A model generated the notes under the pieces. It was not told where the DNA came from. It worked only from the letters and a program-made list of their open reading frames with translations, and ran no database searches. From NCBI RefSeq assembly GCF_001011035.1, contig NZ_CP011492.1, positions 5,191,001-5,255,000 on the forward strand: 64,000 bases of DNA, read 5' to 3'. Position 1 is the first letter of the stretch; the number at the start of each line of letters is the position of its first letter. This document shows, in pieces, positions 33,704-44,462 of the stretch. The stretch is from Streptomyces sp. CNQ-509 (lineage in GTDB: Bacteria > Actinomycetota > Actinomycetes > Streptomycetales > Streptomycetaceae). The translations under genes and the position numbers were made by a program.

Positions 33704-35755
33704 TCAGATCTCGAACCACACCACCTTGCCCACACTGAGCCGCTCCGCGCCCCAGTGCCGGGCCAGCTTGTTCACCAGGAACATCCCCCGCCCACCCTCA
33801 TCCGCGGGGCCCGCCCGCCGCATCCGCGGCAACTGCGGGACGTCGTCCACCACCTCGCACCGCAGCCTGTCCGTGTGCACGAGGCGCAGCGTGACCGGCC
33901 GCTGCGCGTACCGCACCGCGTTCGTCACCACCTCGCTCACCAGCAGCTCCACGATGTCCGTCAGCTCCTCCAGACCCCACCCCGCCAGCGCCCCCCGCGC
34001 CAGCGACCGCGCCTCGCGCGGCGCCTGCGCCCGCGGGTCCAGGGACCACTGCGCCGCCGCGCTGGGCGCTATGCCGTCCAGCCGCGCCGCCAGCAGGGCG
34101 ATGTCGTCGTCCCGGTCGCCCGGACCCAGGACGTCCAGCACCTCGTCGCACAGCGGCTCCAGCGGCGGCGGGTTGCCAGGGCCGGTGAGGGCCGCGGTGC
34201 GGGTCAGCCGCGCGCAGAGCTGGTCGATGCCCGTGGAGACGTCCATCAGCCGGGACTCGACCAGGCCGTCCGTGTACAGCAGCAGCGTCGAGCCCTGCGG
34301 CGCCTGCAGCTCCACCGCCTCGAAGCCCACGCCGCCCACCCCGATCGGCGCTCCCGGCGGCACGTCCAGCACCTCGCTGAAGCCGTCCCTGCGGAGCAGG
34401 ACCGGCGGCGGGTGGCCCGCGTTGGAGGCGGTGAGGGTGTGGGCGATGGGGTCGTAGACCGCGTACAGGCACGTGGCCATGCGGTCGTCGCCGAGGCGCT
34501 GCGCCTGCTCGTCGAGGTGGTGCAGCACCTCCTGCGGCGGCAGGTCGAGCTGCGCCAGCGTCTGCGCCGCGGTACGCAACTGGCCCATGATCGCCGCGGA
34601 GGTCACCGAGTGGCCCATCACGTCGCCGACGACCAGCGCGACCCGGCTGCCGGGCAGCGGGATCGCGTCGTACCAGTCGCCGCCGACCCGCGCGGTCTCG
34701 GCCGCGGGCCGGTAGCGGCTGGCGAGGCGGACGCCGGTGGGCTCCGGCAGGTATTCGGGCAGCATCGTGCGCTGCAGTTGGTCGGCGATGTACGCCTCGC
34801 GGTCGTAGATGACCGCTTTGTCGACGCCGAGGGCCGTGTGCGTGGCCAGTTGGGCGGCGATCAGCAGGTCGTCCTGCCCGTACGCGGGCCGCGCGGGACC
34901 CCGTACGAGCACCGCCACCCCGATCACCCGGCGGCGGCCGCGCAGCGGGGCGACGATCGTGCGCTTGTCGGCCGGCGCGTTGGCGAGCGGGCTTTCGCGG
35001 CCCAGCAGTTCGATGAGCGCCGCGCGGGCGGCCAGCGTCTCGCCGAACACCGGGCGGACGCCGCGCAGCACTTCGAGCAGCGCCCCGGCCCGTACGACGT
35101 CGACCTGCTCGGCCGCGCCGAGGCCCGGGGCGTCCGGCTCCGCCGCCGCGGGCAGCAGCCGGCTGCCGCCCATGCTGTCGACGTCCTCGACGCCGTCGGT
35201 GATCCGGTCCGTACGCCGCAGGCGCAGCCGGAACGGTTCCGTCGGCTGCTCGTCGCCGACCGGCAGCGGGTCGCGGAGGTAGACGAGGATCGCGTCGGCG
35301 AAGGACGGGACGACGGAGCGGCACAGGCCGAGCACGATCTCGTCCAGGTCGATGCCGCGGGCGATCCTGCGGGTGGCCGCGCCGAGGAACCGCAGCCGCG
35401 CGGACGCGGCGTCCTCCTCCGGCCGGCCCATCCCCGGGGCCGGGTCGGCGTCCCCGTCCGCGCCCGGCTGGGGGCGCGGCCGGCCGCCGCTGGGGGTGTC
35501 GTCGGCGCCCTGGTGCGCCGGTACGCCGCCGGCGGCGGCCCCCGGGGCCTTCGCGGGCTGCGCCGGTTTCGCACGGTGCAGGGCGTCACGCGGGTCGGGG
35601 ATGGCCTCGCCCGAGTTCGCGGTGGGTGGGGTCGGCGACACCGCCCCGTCCGTGCCGGCGGCGGCAAGGGTGTTGCCGGACTCCGTCCGCTCGGCGGCTG
35701 CCCGCCGCCTGTCGCGCTCCGTCACGTGTCGGTACCGTCCATCCGGCCGTTCCAC
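33704..35755 (-). CDS. SpoIIE/RsbU-type phosphatase with GAF and anti-sigma kinase domains
   Basis: This 683-residue signalling protein starts at the GTG at 35755 behind GGAG. A disordered N-terminus (about 1-115) is followed by a GAF domain (about 125-310), a PP2C-type SpoIIE phosphatase (about 325-545) with RVGGDWYDAIPLPG and VVGDVMGHSV metal sites and DRDDDIALLAARL, and a HATPase_c domain (about 565-683) with the N box LLVSEVVTNAVRYA. It probably dephosphorylates anti-sigma antagonists while the C-terminal kinase domain phosphorylates them, acting as a stress switch. The GAF domain would sense a ligand. No partner genes lie beside it. Confidence 0.9.
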   Translation of the reverse strand: MERPDGRYRHVTERDRRRAAAERTESGNTLAAAGTDGAVSPTPPTANSGEAIPDPRDALHRAKPAQPAKAPGAAAGGVPAHQGADDTPSGGRPRPQPGADGDADPAPGMGRPEEDAASARLRFLGAATRRIARGIDLDEIVLGLCRSVVPSFADAILVYLRDPLPVGDEQPTEPFRLRLRRTDRITDGVEDVDSMGGSRLLPAAAEPDAPGLGAAEQVDVVRAGALLEVLRGVRPVFGETLAARAALIELLGRESPLANAPADKRTIVAPLRGRRRVIGVAVLVRGPARPAYGQDDLLIAAQLATHTALGVDKAVIYDREAYIADQLQRTMLPEYLPEPTGVRLASRYRPAAETARVGGDWYDAIPLPGSRVALVVGDVMGHSVTSAAIMGQLRTAAQTLAQLDLPPQEVLHHLDEQAQRLGDDRMATCLYAVYDPIAHTLTASNAGHPPPVLLRRDGFSEVLDVPPGAPIGVGGVGFEAVELQAPQGSTLLLYTDGLVESRLMDVSTGIDQLCARLTRTAALTGPGNPPPLEPLCDEVLDVLGPGDRDDDIALLAARLDGIAPSAAAQWSLDPRAQAPREARSLARGALAGWGLEELTDIVELLVSEVVTNAVRYAQRPVTLRLVHTDRLRCEVVDDVPQLPRMRRAGPADEGGRGMFLVNKLARHWGAERLSVGKVVWFEI

Positions 35756-35844
35756 CCAAGTCTCCACAGGGCGGGTTGAGTTGTGGGTACTGCGTGCTGT
35801 GGACGTCGATCCTACGTTTGACCTACCGGGGCGCAGCAAGGGTC

Positions 35845-36600
35845 TCATGAAGACAAGCGCGCGGGTGTGCGGTCCCAATCCGCCGGAAGAAGCGGAACTG
35901 TCCACTTCGGGTCGGGGCGCCAGCGCTCCCAGCCTTCGGAGAACGGCGGTCCCCACGCCCCGATGGCGTCGACCGCCCGCCGTCCCGCGTCCCGTACGGC
36001 GGCCGCCCGGGCGGCGGACATCAGCCCCGCCCGCTGCGCGGCGGCGAACTCGTCCTCGTCCCGCCACTCCCAGGAGCGGTCCGGGCGGACGACCAGATCC
36101 AGGTAGTGGTCCTCGGAGTCGACGCCCCCGGCCCAGCGCACCCGGGGCGCTTCGAGGTTGACGTAGAAGGACTTGAACGTCCAGTCGATTTCCCAGAACA
36201 GCCAGACCGACCAGGGCTCGCCCGGCCGGGCCAGCTTGAGCACGCCGGCGCCGAACCAGCGGGTGCGGAACGGGCGGTGCGGCTTGGTGTAGCGGGTGGC
36301 CAGCGGCTCGCGGTGTAACTCGGTGCCGTCGGCGAGCACGGGTCGTACGCACTCGGTGTCCGGCGCCACCCACACGGCGAGCGTCTCGGCGTCGTCGCGG
36401 ACGACGGTGACCGGGCGGCAGACGGCGACGGTACGGCCCAGCCGGCCGGCGTCCCCGGCGCTGTCCGTGCCGTCGGCGCAGGCTGTCCCGGCCGCCCCGG
36501 GCCCATGGGCGCGGTAGCGCCAGAGGATGTGGTCCCCGGGCGTCCACCGGCCGCCGGAGACGTTCTTGTCGCTGTCAAGCGTCGCGTCTGGCCCGTGCAT
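35845..36600 (-). CDS. DUF402 protein
   Basis: This 251-residue protein has the DUF402 core: WFGAGVLKLARPGEPWSVWLFWEIDWTFKSFYVNLEAP (split by turns) and DLVVRPDRSWEWRDEDEF. DUF402 proteins include nucleoside phosphatases and RNase-linked proteins, and a metal-binding acidic cluster (DSEDHYLDL) is visible. It starts at the ATG at 36600. It lies between the phosphatase gene and fumC in the same direction with short gaps, so it could be co-transcribed with fumC. Confidence 0.85.
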   Translation of the reverse strand: MHGPDATLDSDKNVSGGRWTPGDHILWRYRAHGPGAAGTACADGTDSAGDAGRLGRTVAVCRPVTVVRDDAETLAVWVAPDTECVRPVLADGTELHREPLATRYTKPHRPFRTRWFGAGVLKLARPGEPWSVWLFWEIDWTFKSFYVNLEAPRVRWAGGVDSEDHYLDLVVRPDRSWEWRDEDEFAAAQRAGLMSAARAAAVRDAGRRAVDAIGAWGPPFSEGWERWRPDPKWTVPLLPADWDRTPARLSS

Positions 36601-36624
36601 CAGACGATGGTAACCAGGGGCGCC

Positions 36625-38061
36625 TCACGGCCGGGTCATCCTCAGCACGTCCAGCGCACCGTCCAACTGCTCCTCCGTGAGCAGCCCGCGCTCGACGTAC
36701 CCGCCCTCCAGGACAACCTCGCGGATCGTCTTGCGCTCGGCCAGCGACTTCTTCGCCACCTTGGCCGCCTCCTCGTAGCCGATGTACCGGTTGAGCGGCG
36801 TGACGACGGACGGCGACGACTCCGCGTACTCCCGGGCGCGCCCGGCGTGCGCCGTGATGCCGTCGACCGTGCGATCGGCGAGCAGGCGTGCGGCGTTGGC
36901 CAGCAGCCGGACGGACTCCAGCACGTTGCGGGCGAGGACGGGCAGCATCACGTTCAGCTCGAAGTTGCCCGAGGCGCCGGCGGTGGTGACCGTGACGTCG
37001 TTCCCGACGACCTGGGCGCAGACCATCAGCACGGCCTCGGGGACCACCGGGTTCACCTTGCCCGGCATGATCGACGAGCCGGGCTGGAGGTCGGGCAGGG
37101 CGATCTCGGCGAGGCCCGTGCGCGGGCCGGAGCCCATCCAGCGCAGGTCGTTGCAGATCTTGGTCAGCCCGACCGCGATCGTGCGCAACTGGCCCGAGGT
37201 CTCCACCAGGCCGTCGCGGGCGCCCTGGGCCTCGAAGTGGTCGCGGGCCTCGGTCAACGGCAGCCCGGTGGCCCGCGCCACCTCGGCGATGACGGCGGCG
37301 GCGAAGCCGGGCGGGGTGTTGATGCCCGTGCCGACCGCGGTACCGCCGAGGGGCAGCTCGGCCAGCCGCGGCAGCGAGGCGTGCAGCCGCTCGACGCCGA
37401 AGGCGACCTGGGCCGCGTAGCCCGCGAACTCCTGGCCGAGGGTGACGGGCGTGGCGTCCATCAGGTGCGTCCGCCCCGACTTCACCACCTCCGCGAACTC
37501 CCCCGCCTTGCCCGCGAGTGCCGCCTGCAGATGCGTCAGCGCGGGGATCAGGTCCTGCACGACCGCGCCCGTCGCGGCGATGTGGATGGAGGAGGGGAAC
37601 GTGTCGTTCGACGACTGGCTGGCGTTGACGTGGTCGTTGGGGTGGACCACCGGTCCGCCGGCGCCCAGCTTCTCCTGCGCGAGGGTCGCCAGCACCTCGT
37701 TCATGTTCATGTTCGACGAGGTGCCGGAGCCGGTCTGGAAGACGTCGACCGGGAACTGATCGTCCCAGCGGCCGGCCGCGACCTCCTCCGCCGCCGCCTG
37801 CACGGCCGCGGCGACGTCCTCGTCGAGCACGCCCAGCTCGGCGTTGACCTTCGCCGCGGCGGCCTTGATCCGGGCCAGCGCGGCGATGTGGGCCGACTCC
37901 AGGCGCAGCCCGGAGACCGGGAAGTTCTCCACCGCGCGCTGCGTCTGGGCGCGCCACTTGGCGGCGGCGGGGACGCGGACCTCGCCCATCGAGTCGTGCT
38001 CGATGCGGAAGCCGTCGGATGCGGGGCGTTCTGCGGGGGACCGGTCAGCGGGCTGGCTCAT
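36625..38061 (-). CDS. fumC: Class II fumarate hydratase
   Basis: This 478-residue enzyme interconverts fumarate and malate in the citric acid cycle without an iron-sulfur cluster. Its motifs are QTGSGTSSNMNMNEV, HPNDHVNASQSSNDTFP, SGRTHLMDATPVTLGQEF and the signature GSSIMPGKVNPV. The start is the ATG at 38061; the ribosome site is weak. A class I fumarase is encoded 1 kb away, so the cell has both an oxygen-stable and an oxygen-sensitive enzyme. Confidence 0.97.
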   Translation of the reverse strand: MSQPADRSPAERPASDGFRIEHDSMGEVRVPAAAKWRAQTQRAVENFPVSGLRLESAHIAALARIKAAAAKVNAELGVLDEDVAAAVQAAAEEVAAGRWDDQFPVDVFQTGSGTSSNMNMNEVLATLAQEKLGAGGPVVHPNDHVNASQSSNDTFPSSIHIAATGAVVQDLIPALTHLQAALAGKAGEFAEVVKSGRTHLMDATPVTLGQEFAGYAAQVAFGVERLHASLPRLAELPLGGTAVGTGINTPPGFAAAVIAEVARATGLPLTEARDHFEAQGARDGLVETSGQLRTIAVGLTKICNDLRWMGSGPRTGLAEIALPDLQPGSSIMPGKVNPVVPEAVLMVCAQVVGNDVTVTTAGASGNFELNVMLPVLARNVLESVRLLANAARLLADRTVDGITAHAGRAREYAESSPSVVTPLNRYIGYEEAAKVAKKSLAERKTIREVVLEGGYVERGLLTEEQLDGALDVLRMTRP

Positions 38062-38210
38062 GCTGCCGAGGATACGACCGCCCGCCGACACCCGCGGCGC
38101 CGTCCGTCGGTGCGCCGAACGGTGGATTCGGCGGGGGCGGCCGCGGACTTGCCGCGGCGGCTGCCGGGGGCACGGACGGGGGCGCGGTGGAATCGACGGA
38201 CTGGAGGAAA

Positions 38211-38280
38211 TCAGAAGAGACCAGAAGAGACCAGAAGAGACCAGAAGAGACCGGAAGAGATCAGCAGAGATCGGTAGACA
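38211..38280. repeat. Seven tandem 10-base repeats between divergent genes
   Basis: The consensus is CCAGAAGAGA. Three copies are identical (38221-38250) and four are degenerate at the edges, in perfect 10-base register. It lies between fumC and the DUF11-type gene, 28 bases before the GTG of the latter. The purine-rich strand (AGAAGAGA) is unusual for this genome. It could be an operator array with one site per helical turn, or a slippage-prone spacer. Confidence 0.9.
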
Positions 38281-38307
38281 ACCGCCAGGTTCGGCCCGAG
38301 GAGTGAC

Positions 38308-38997
38308 GTGACGACCAGCCTTCGCACCCGCCGTTTCCGCAGCGGAGCACGCGCCGCCGCGCTCGCCTGCGCCCTGCTCGCCGCCGCCGCGCAGCCGGCG
38401 GGCGCCGCCCCGTACGACGAGGGGGACGACAAGGGGAAGGACGTGCGGGGGGTGACGGGACCGGCGATGAAGATCGCCATCGACAACGCGCGCAAGACCT
38501 CGGGCCCGGGTCAGGAGGCCACGTACACGATCCGCGTCTCCAGCCTCCAGGACGGGCCGATCGAGGGTCTGGTGGTCCGGCAGACGCTGCCGGACGGCAT
38601 GGACCTGGTCGAGCCGGGCCCGGGCGGCAAGGTGCGGGGCGGTCGCGAGGTGACCTGGACGGCGGACCTGAAGGGGCACAAGCACGCGGAGTTCACGGCG
38701 CGCACGCGGATCGCGGACGGCGCGTCGACGGCGGGCGAGCTGGCGGCGACGGCGTGCGCGTACGAGAAGGGCGCGGAGGCCGCGGTGGTGTGCGCGCCGG
38801 ACATCGACAAGCTGACCGGCGCGCCGGCGGCGGCCCGCGACGACGGCCGCGGCGGCGACCGCGACGCCGAGCCGCGGGCCGCCGCCGAGTCCGACAGCGC
38901 CGTGGCGTACGGGCTGGGCGCGGGCGCGCTGCTGCTGGGCGGCGGGGGCGTGGTGTTCGCGCTACGGCGCCGGGCGGCGGCCGCGCGGCGCGGCTGA
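38308..38997 (+). CDS. Secreted membrane-anchored protein with DUF11-like domain
   Basis: This 229-residue protein starts at the GTG at 38308 behind GAGGAG. It has a signal peptide (cut near AGA-AP, residue 33), a beta domain with the DUF11 pattern YTIRVSSLQDGPIEGLVVRQTLPDGM, an acidic/basic linker, and a C-terminal membrane helix with an Arg-rich tail. There is no LPXTG motif, so anchoring is by the membrane. It is probably a surface protein. The tandem repeats directly upstream may control its expression. Confidence 0.75.
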   Translation: MTTSLRTRRFRSGARAAALACALLAAAAQPAGAAPYDEGDDKGKDVRGVTGPAMKIAIDNARKTSGPGQEATYTIRVSSLQDGPIEGLVVRQTLPDGMDLVEPGPGGKVRGGREVTWTADLKGHKHAEFTARTRIADGASTAGELAATACAYEKGAEAAVVCAPDIDKLTGAPAAARDDGRGGDRDAEPRAAAESDSAVAYGLGAGALLLGGGGVVFALRRRAAAARRG

Positions 38998-39081
38998 CGG
39001 CGCCGGCGTACCGCCCGGCTCGTACGCCCGCGAGGGGCGCCCGGTACGCCCCGGCCGCCCCTCCCCGCCCGTACGCGCCGG

Positions 39082-40791
<1,710 letters not shown>

Positions 40792-40930
40792 CGCGTTCCT
40801 TGTCGTCGGCGGGCGGCGGCTGTGCGTCCCCCAGGTTAGGACGGCCGCGCGGGCGCGGCGTGGCGAGGTGCCCCTCCGTCCGCCGCCGGGGCCCTAGTCA
40901 CGATGTATCGCGTTTGGTTACGCTGGGGCC

Positions 40931-41620
40931 GTGGACGAGACCCCGCGCGACAACGCCCCCGTGCCCGCCGCCCAGCCGTCGCTGTCGAAGAAGCCGGTCG
41001 CGGAGGGAGAGCTGCGCGCCTCCGACGCGGACCGCGACCGGGTGGCGGACATCCTCCGCGAGGCGCTCGCCGAGGGGCGGCTGGACCCGGAGGAGCACGC
41101 CGAGCGGATCGACGGCGTCTACACCGCCAAGACCGTGGGCGAACTGGAGCCGCTCGTCCGCGACCTGCCGGCCGGCCGGCGCGCGCCGGGCCCCGCGGCG
41201 CCGCCGCCCCCGTCGCCGTACCCGCAGCCCCAGCCGCAGACCCTCGTCGCGATCTTCAGCGGCTCGACGCGCAAGGGGCGCTGGAGCGTGGGGCGCAGGA
41301 CGTCGGCGTTCGCGCTCTTCGGGGGCGTCGACATCGACCTGACCGAGGCCGTCTTCCACCAGCAGGAGATCGTCATCAACGCGACCGCCATCTTCGGCGG
41401 CGTCGACATCAAGGTCCCGGCCAACGTGTCGCTGCGCGGCTCCGGTACGGCCATCTTCGGCGGCTTCGACGTGCACGCGCAGGAGGCGGACGACCCGCGT
41501 GCGCCGGTGGTGGTCGTCACCGGGTTCGCGCTCTTCGGCGGGGTGGACGCAAAGGGCAAAAAGGGCAAGTTCCTGAAGAACCTGACGGACCGGATGCGCA
41601 AGCACGGCCTCGGTCACTGA
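40931..41620 (+). CDS. DUF1707 and LiaF-like C-terminal domain protein
   Basis: This 229-residue protein starts at the GTG at 40931. An N-terminal DUF1707 domain (LRASDADRDRVADILREALAEGRLDPEEHAERI) is followed by a Pro-rich linker. The C-terminal domain (about 110-229) has repeated FALFGGVDIDL / AIFGGVDIKV / AIFGGFDVH turns, a beta-helix of the cell-wall-active antibiotic response type. There is no membrane segment. The role is probably envelope-stress sensing, by analogy. It sits between the fumarase and the WhiB-like gene, as in other Streptomyces. Confidence 0.85.
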   Translation: MDETPRDNAPVPAAQPSLSKKPVAEGELRASDADRDRVADILREALAEGRLDPEEHAERIDGVYTAKTVGELEPLVRDLPAGRRAPGPAAPPPPSPYPQPQPQTLVAIFSGSTRKGRWSVGRRTSAFALFGGVDIDLTEAVFHQQEIVINATAIFGGVDIKVPANVSLRGSGTAIFGGFDVHAQEADDPRAPVVVVTGFALFGGVDAKGKKGKFLKNLTDRMRKHGLGH

Positions 41621-41831
41621 CCCCGTTCCACCGCGCTCCCGCCGCCCCCAACTGCCCCCGCGGACCCCCGGGGAGCACCGCCATCCCGGGTGGCCACTCG
41701 GCGCATAAGCGCGCGCACAGCGGGTAGAGCACGTGCATCGTCTCCTCCGTACGGCTGCAGGTGCGAACGGTCGTACGCCCTACGAGACAGCTTTGTCCCT
41801 GATCCGCCATCGCCGTCGTCAGGAGTGGACC

Positions 41832-42197
41832 GTGCTGCAGTCCCACCAGCAGTCCCTGCAGGAAGCCCGGGTGCCGATCCAGCGCTCCGGACGGCGGGAA
41901 GAGGGGGATCCCTGGCACACGGAGGCGGTGTGCCGGCGGGACGAGGCCGCGCTGTTCTTTGCTCCGTCGAAGGAGCCCACCGCCGACCGGCTGTCGCGCG
42001 AGGCCGCCGCGAAGCGGGTCTGCGCGCGCTGTCCCGTGATGGTCGAGTGCCGTGAGCACGCGCTGCTGCTGCCCGAGCCGTACGGCGTGTGGGGCGGCCT
42101 CACGGCGGCGGAGCGACGGGTCGTACAGGCGCGGCGCAGGCGGCGGGAGACGGCGGAGAAGCTGACCGCACCGCGCGGGATAGCGCAGGCGGGCTGA
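41832..42197 (+). CDS. wblI: WhiB-like iron-sulfur regulator (WblI-like)
   Basis: This 121-residue protein starts at the GTG at 41832 behind AGGAG. The four cluster Cys are in AVCRRD and RVCARCPVMVEC, followed by the turn YGVWGGLTAAER and an Arg-rich tail that binds DNA. WhiB-like proteins hold a [4Fe-4S] cluster and act with the primary sigma factor. The position next to glpX and DUF1707 matches wblI of S. coelicolor; the symbol rests on that context. The regulon is unknown. Confidence 0.85.
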   Translation: MLQSHQQSLQEARVPIQRSGRREEGDPWHTEAVCRRDEAALFFAPSKEPTADRLSREAAAKRVCARCPVMVECREHALLLPEPYGVWGGLTAAERRVVQARRRRRETAEKLTAPRGIAQAG

Positions 42198-42271
42198 GCG
42201 GCCCCGGGGTCAGGACAAACGGTTCTGCCGGCGGGTGCCGGCCGTACGCGCCCGCCGCCTGCCCGAGCCTG

Positions 42272-43318
42272 CTACTGGGCCCGGTCGAAGTCGACCGAGC
42301 TGTACGCGCGCAGCTTCGACAGCCGGTGCTCCGACTCGATCTGCCGGATCGTGCCGCTCTTCGACCTCATCACCAGTGACTGCGTGAACGCCCGGTCCGC
42401 GCGGTAGCGCACGCCGCGCAGCAGCTCGCCGTCCGTGATCCCGGTGGCCACGAAGAACACGTTCTCGCCGCTGACCAGGTCGTCGATGAGCAGCGTACGG
42501 TCCAGGTCGTGCCCGGCGTCGAGCGCCCGCTGCCGCTCCGCGTCGTCCCGCGGCCACAGCCGGCCCTGGAACGTGCCGCCGAGGCACTTCATCGCGCAGG
42601 CCGCGATGACGGCCTCCGGCGTGCCCCCGACGCCCAGCAGCAGGTCGACGCCGGTGCCGTCGCGGGCGGTCATGATGGCGCCGGCGACGTCGCCGTCGGA
42701 GATGAACTTGATCCGCGCCCCGGCCTCGCGGACCTCCTGCACCAGCCCGTCGTGGCGCGGCCGGTCCAGCACGCAGACGGTGACGTCCCCGGTGGTGCCG
42801 CCCTTGGCCTTGGCGACGCGGCGGATGTTGACGGCGACGGGGGCGTTGATGTCGACGTACTCGGCGGCCTCGGGGCCGGTGGCGAGCTTGTCCATGTAGA
42901 AGACCGCGGACGGGTCGAACATGCAGCCCCGCTCGGCGACGGCCAGCACGGAGACGGCGTTGCCCATGCCCTTGGCGGTGAGCGTGGTGCCGTCGACCGG
43001 GTCGACGGCCACGTCGCACTCGGGTCCGGTGCCATCGCCGACGCGCTCGCCGTTGAAGAGCATCGGGGCGTGGTCCTTCTCACCCTCGCCGATCACGACG
43101 ACGCCGTTCATCGAGACGGTGCTGACCAGGGTGCGCATGGCGCGTACGGCCGCACCGTCGGCGCCGTTCTTGTCGCCGCGGCCGACCCAGCGGCCGGAGG
43201 CCATCGCGCCGGCCTCGGTGACCCGGACGAGCTCCAGGGCGAGGTTGCGGTCGGGGGCCTCGGGGGCCACCTCCAGTTGCTCGGGGAGGTGGTGGGGCGT
43301 CTCATGGGACTGCGACAT
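42272..43318 (-). CDS. glpX: Class II fructose-1,6-bisphosphatase
   Basis: This 348-residue gluconeogenic phosphatase hydrolyses fructose 1,6-bisphosphate. The motifs are VVIGEGEKDHAPMLFNGE, the metal site CDVAVDPVDGTTLTAKG, DKLATGPEA and DLLLGVGGTPEAVIAACA. It starts at the ATG at 43318 and is divergent from the DUF4245 gene. It is usually the only FBPase in Streptomyces. Confidence 0.96.
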   Translation of the reverse strand: MSQSHETPHHLPEQLEVAPEAPDRNLALELVRVTEAGAMASGRWVGRGDKNGADGAAVRAMRTLVSTVSMNGVVVIGEGEKDHAPMLFNGERVGDGTGPECDVAVDPVDGTTLTAKGMGNAVSVLAVAERGCMFDPSAVFYMDKLATGPEAAEYVDINAPVAVNIRRVAKAKGGTTGDVTVCVLDRPRHDGLVQEVREAGARIKFISDGDVAGAIMTARDGTGVDLLLGVGGTPEAVIAACAMKCLGGTFQGRLWPRDDAERQRALDAGHDLDRTLLIDDLVSGENVFFVATGITDGELLRGVRYRADRAFTQSLVMRSKSGTIRQIESEHRLSKLRAYSSVDFDRAQ

Positions 43319-43482
43319 CCGTGAGGACCTTTCGGCTCGGTCGGACGGCGGGAGGGGTGAGAAGGGGGGCTCTGAGCCTATCCGTTTATCGCCATTATGA
43401 GCACACTGCCCCTCGGATGAGCGGTTCGGCTCCGCCGTGGTCCGCCGCCCGCCCGCACCCCGGGGAAGGGACCGCTCCGCAG

Positions 43483-44028
43483 ATGAGGGACGATGGAGGG
43501 GTGGCAGACAGGAACAGTATGCGGACGGTGCGCAATCTGGTGGGCGCGCTGACGGTCACCTGCGGGGTGTCGTTGGTCGTCTACTGGGGCGTCCTCCCGC
43601 GCGAGGGCGACGGCAACGAGATGGAGGCCGTCTCCTACAGCCAGGAGCTGGGCCAGGCCCGCCGCGCCGCGCCGTTCCCGGTCGTCGCGCCGGTGGGGCT
43701 GCCGGACGACTGGCGGGCCAACTCGGTGACGTACCGCGGGACCGGCGACCACGGCACGACGTGGCACCTGGGCTTCGTCACGCCCGACGACGAGTACGTG
43801 GCGGTGGAGCAGGGGAGCGAGAAGCCCGACCGCTTCATCCGCAAGGTCACCCACGACGCGCGGCCGACGGGCGAGACCCGGCAGGTGGCGGGCGAGGAGT
43901 GGGCGCAGTACCAGGGCAGGACGTACGACGCGCTGGTGCACAGGGGCGACGGTGTGACGACCGTGGTCACGGGCACGGGGAGCGTGCAGCAGATGGAGCG
44001 GATGGCGGCGGCGCTGAAGGAGAAGTGA
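43483..44028 (+). CDS. DUF4245 membrane-anchored protein
   Basis: This protein has about 181 residues if it starts at the ATG at 43483. GTG 43501 and ATG 43519 (behind AGGA) are also possible. One membrane helix (LVGALTVTCGVSLVVYWGVLP) is followed by an extracytoplasmic domain with PFPVVAPVGLPDDWRANSVTY and WHLGFVTPDDEYVAVEQG, the DUF4245 pattern. The function is unknown. It is conserved next to glpX and the exonuclease VII genes in actinomycetes. Confidence 0.82.
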   Translation: MRDDGGVADRNSMRTVRNLVGALTVTCGVSLVVYWGVLPREGDGNEMEAVSYSQELGQARRAAPFPVVAPVGLPDDWRANSVTYRGTGDHGTTWHLGFVTPDDEYVAVEQGSEKPDRFIRKVTHDARPTGETRQVAGEEWAQYQGRTYDALVHRGDGVTTVVTGTGSVQQMERMAAALKEK

Positions 44029-44156
44029 GCGGACTCCGGGCCCGCGGAGCGCCGTAGCCCCCTGCCGTACGGAAGGGGAGTGCCCCCCGGGACCGTACGC
44101 GTACGGAGGCGGCGCGAGCGGGCCCGCATCGGGATCGAGTGCGGGGCCGGGACGCC

Positions 44157-44441
44157 TCAGCCCGTACGATCGGCGGCGGCCTGCTCTTCTTCGGCCTCTT
44201 CGTCCCCTTCTTCCGTGTCCCCCTCGGCCCCGTCCTCCGACTCCGCGAGCGCCGCGTCGAGCCGCTCGCGGGCGCCGTCCAGCCACTGCCGGCAGATCCG
44301 CGCCAGCTCCTCCCCGCGCTCCCACAGCGCCAGGGACTCCTCCAGGGTCGAACCGCCGGACTCCAGCCGGCGTACGACCTCCATCAGCTCGTCCCGCGCC
44401 TGCTCGTAGCCGAGAGTCCCCCGGTCCTTCGTCTCTGCCAT
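44157..44441 (-). CDS. xseB: Exodeoxyribonuclease VII small subunit
   Basis: This 94-residue protein has the XseB helical hairpin: LGYEQARDELMEVVRRLESGGSTLEESLALWERGEELARIC, then an acidic Glu/Asp tail longer than in E. coli. Several XseB chains coat the large subunit to form the single-strand nuclease. The ATG at 44441 is preferred over a GTG at 44450. It follows xseA by 21 bases in one operon. Confidence 0.93.
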   Translation of the reverse strand: MAETKDRGTLGYEQARDELMEVVRRLESGGSTLEESLALWERGEELARICRQWLDGARERLDAALAESEDGAEGDTEEGDEEAEEEQAAADRTG

Positions 44442-44462
44442 GGCCCCCACCTTAGGACCCGC

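Noticed and set aside
32981..35779. 932-residue open frame on the plus strand through the repeat block
   Set aside because: It is antisense to the SpoIIE-type phosphatase and made of repeat sequence at its start. No domain is recognisable.
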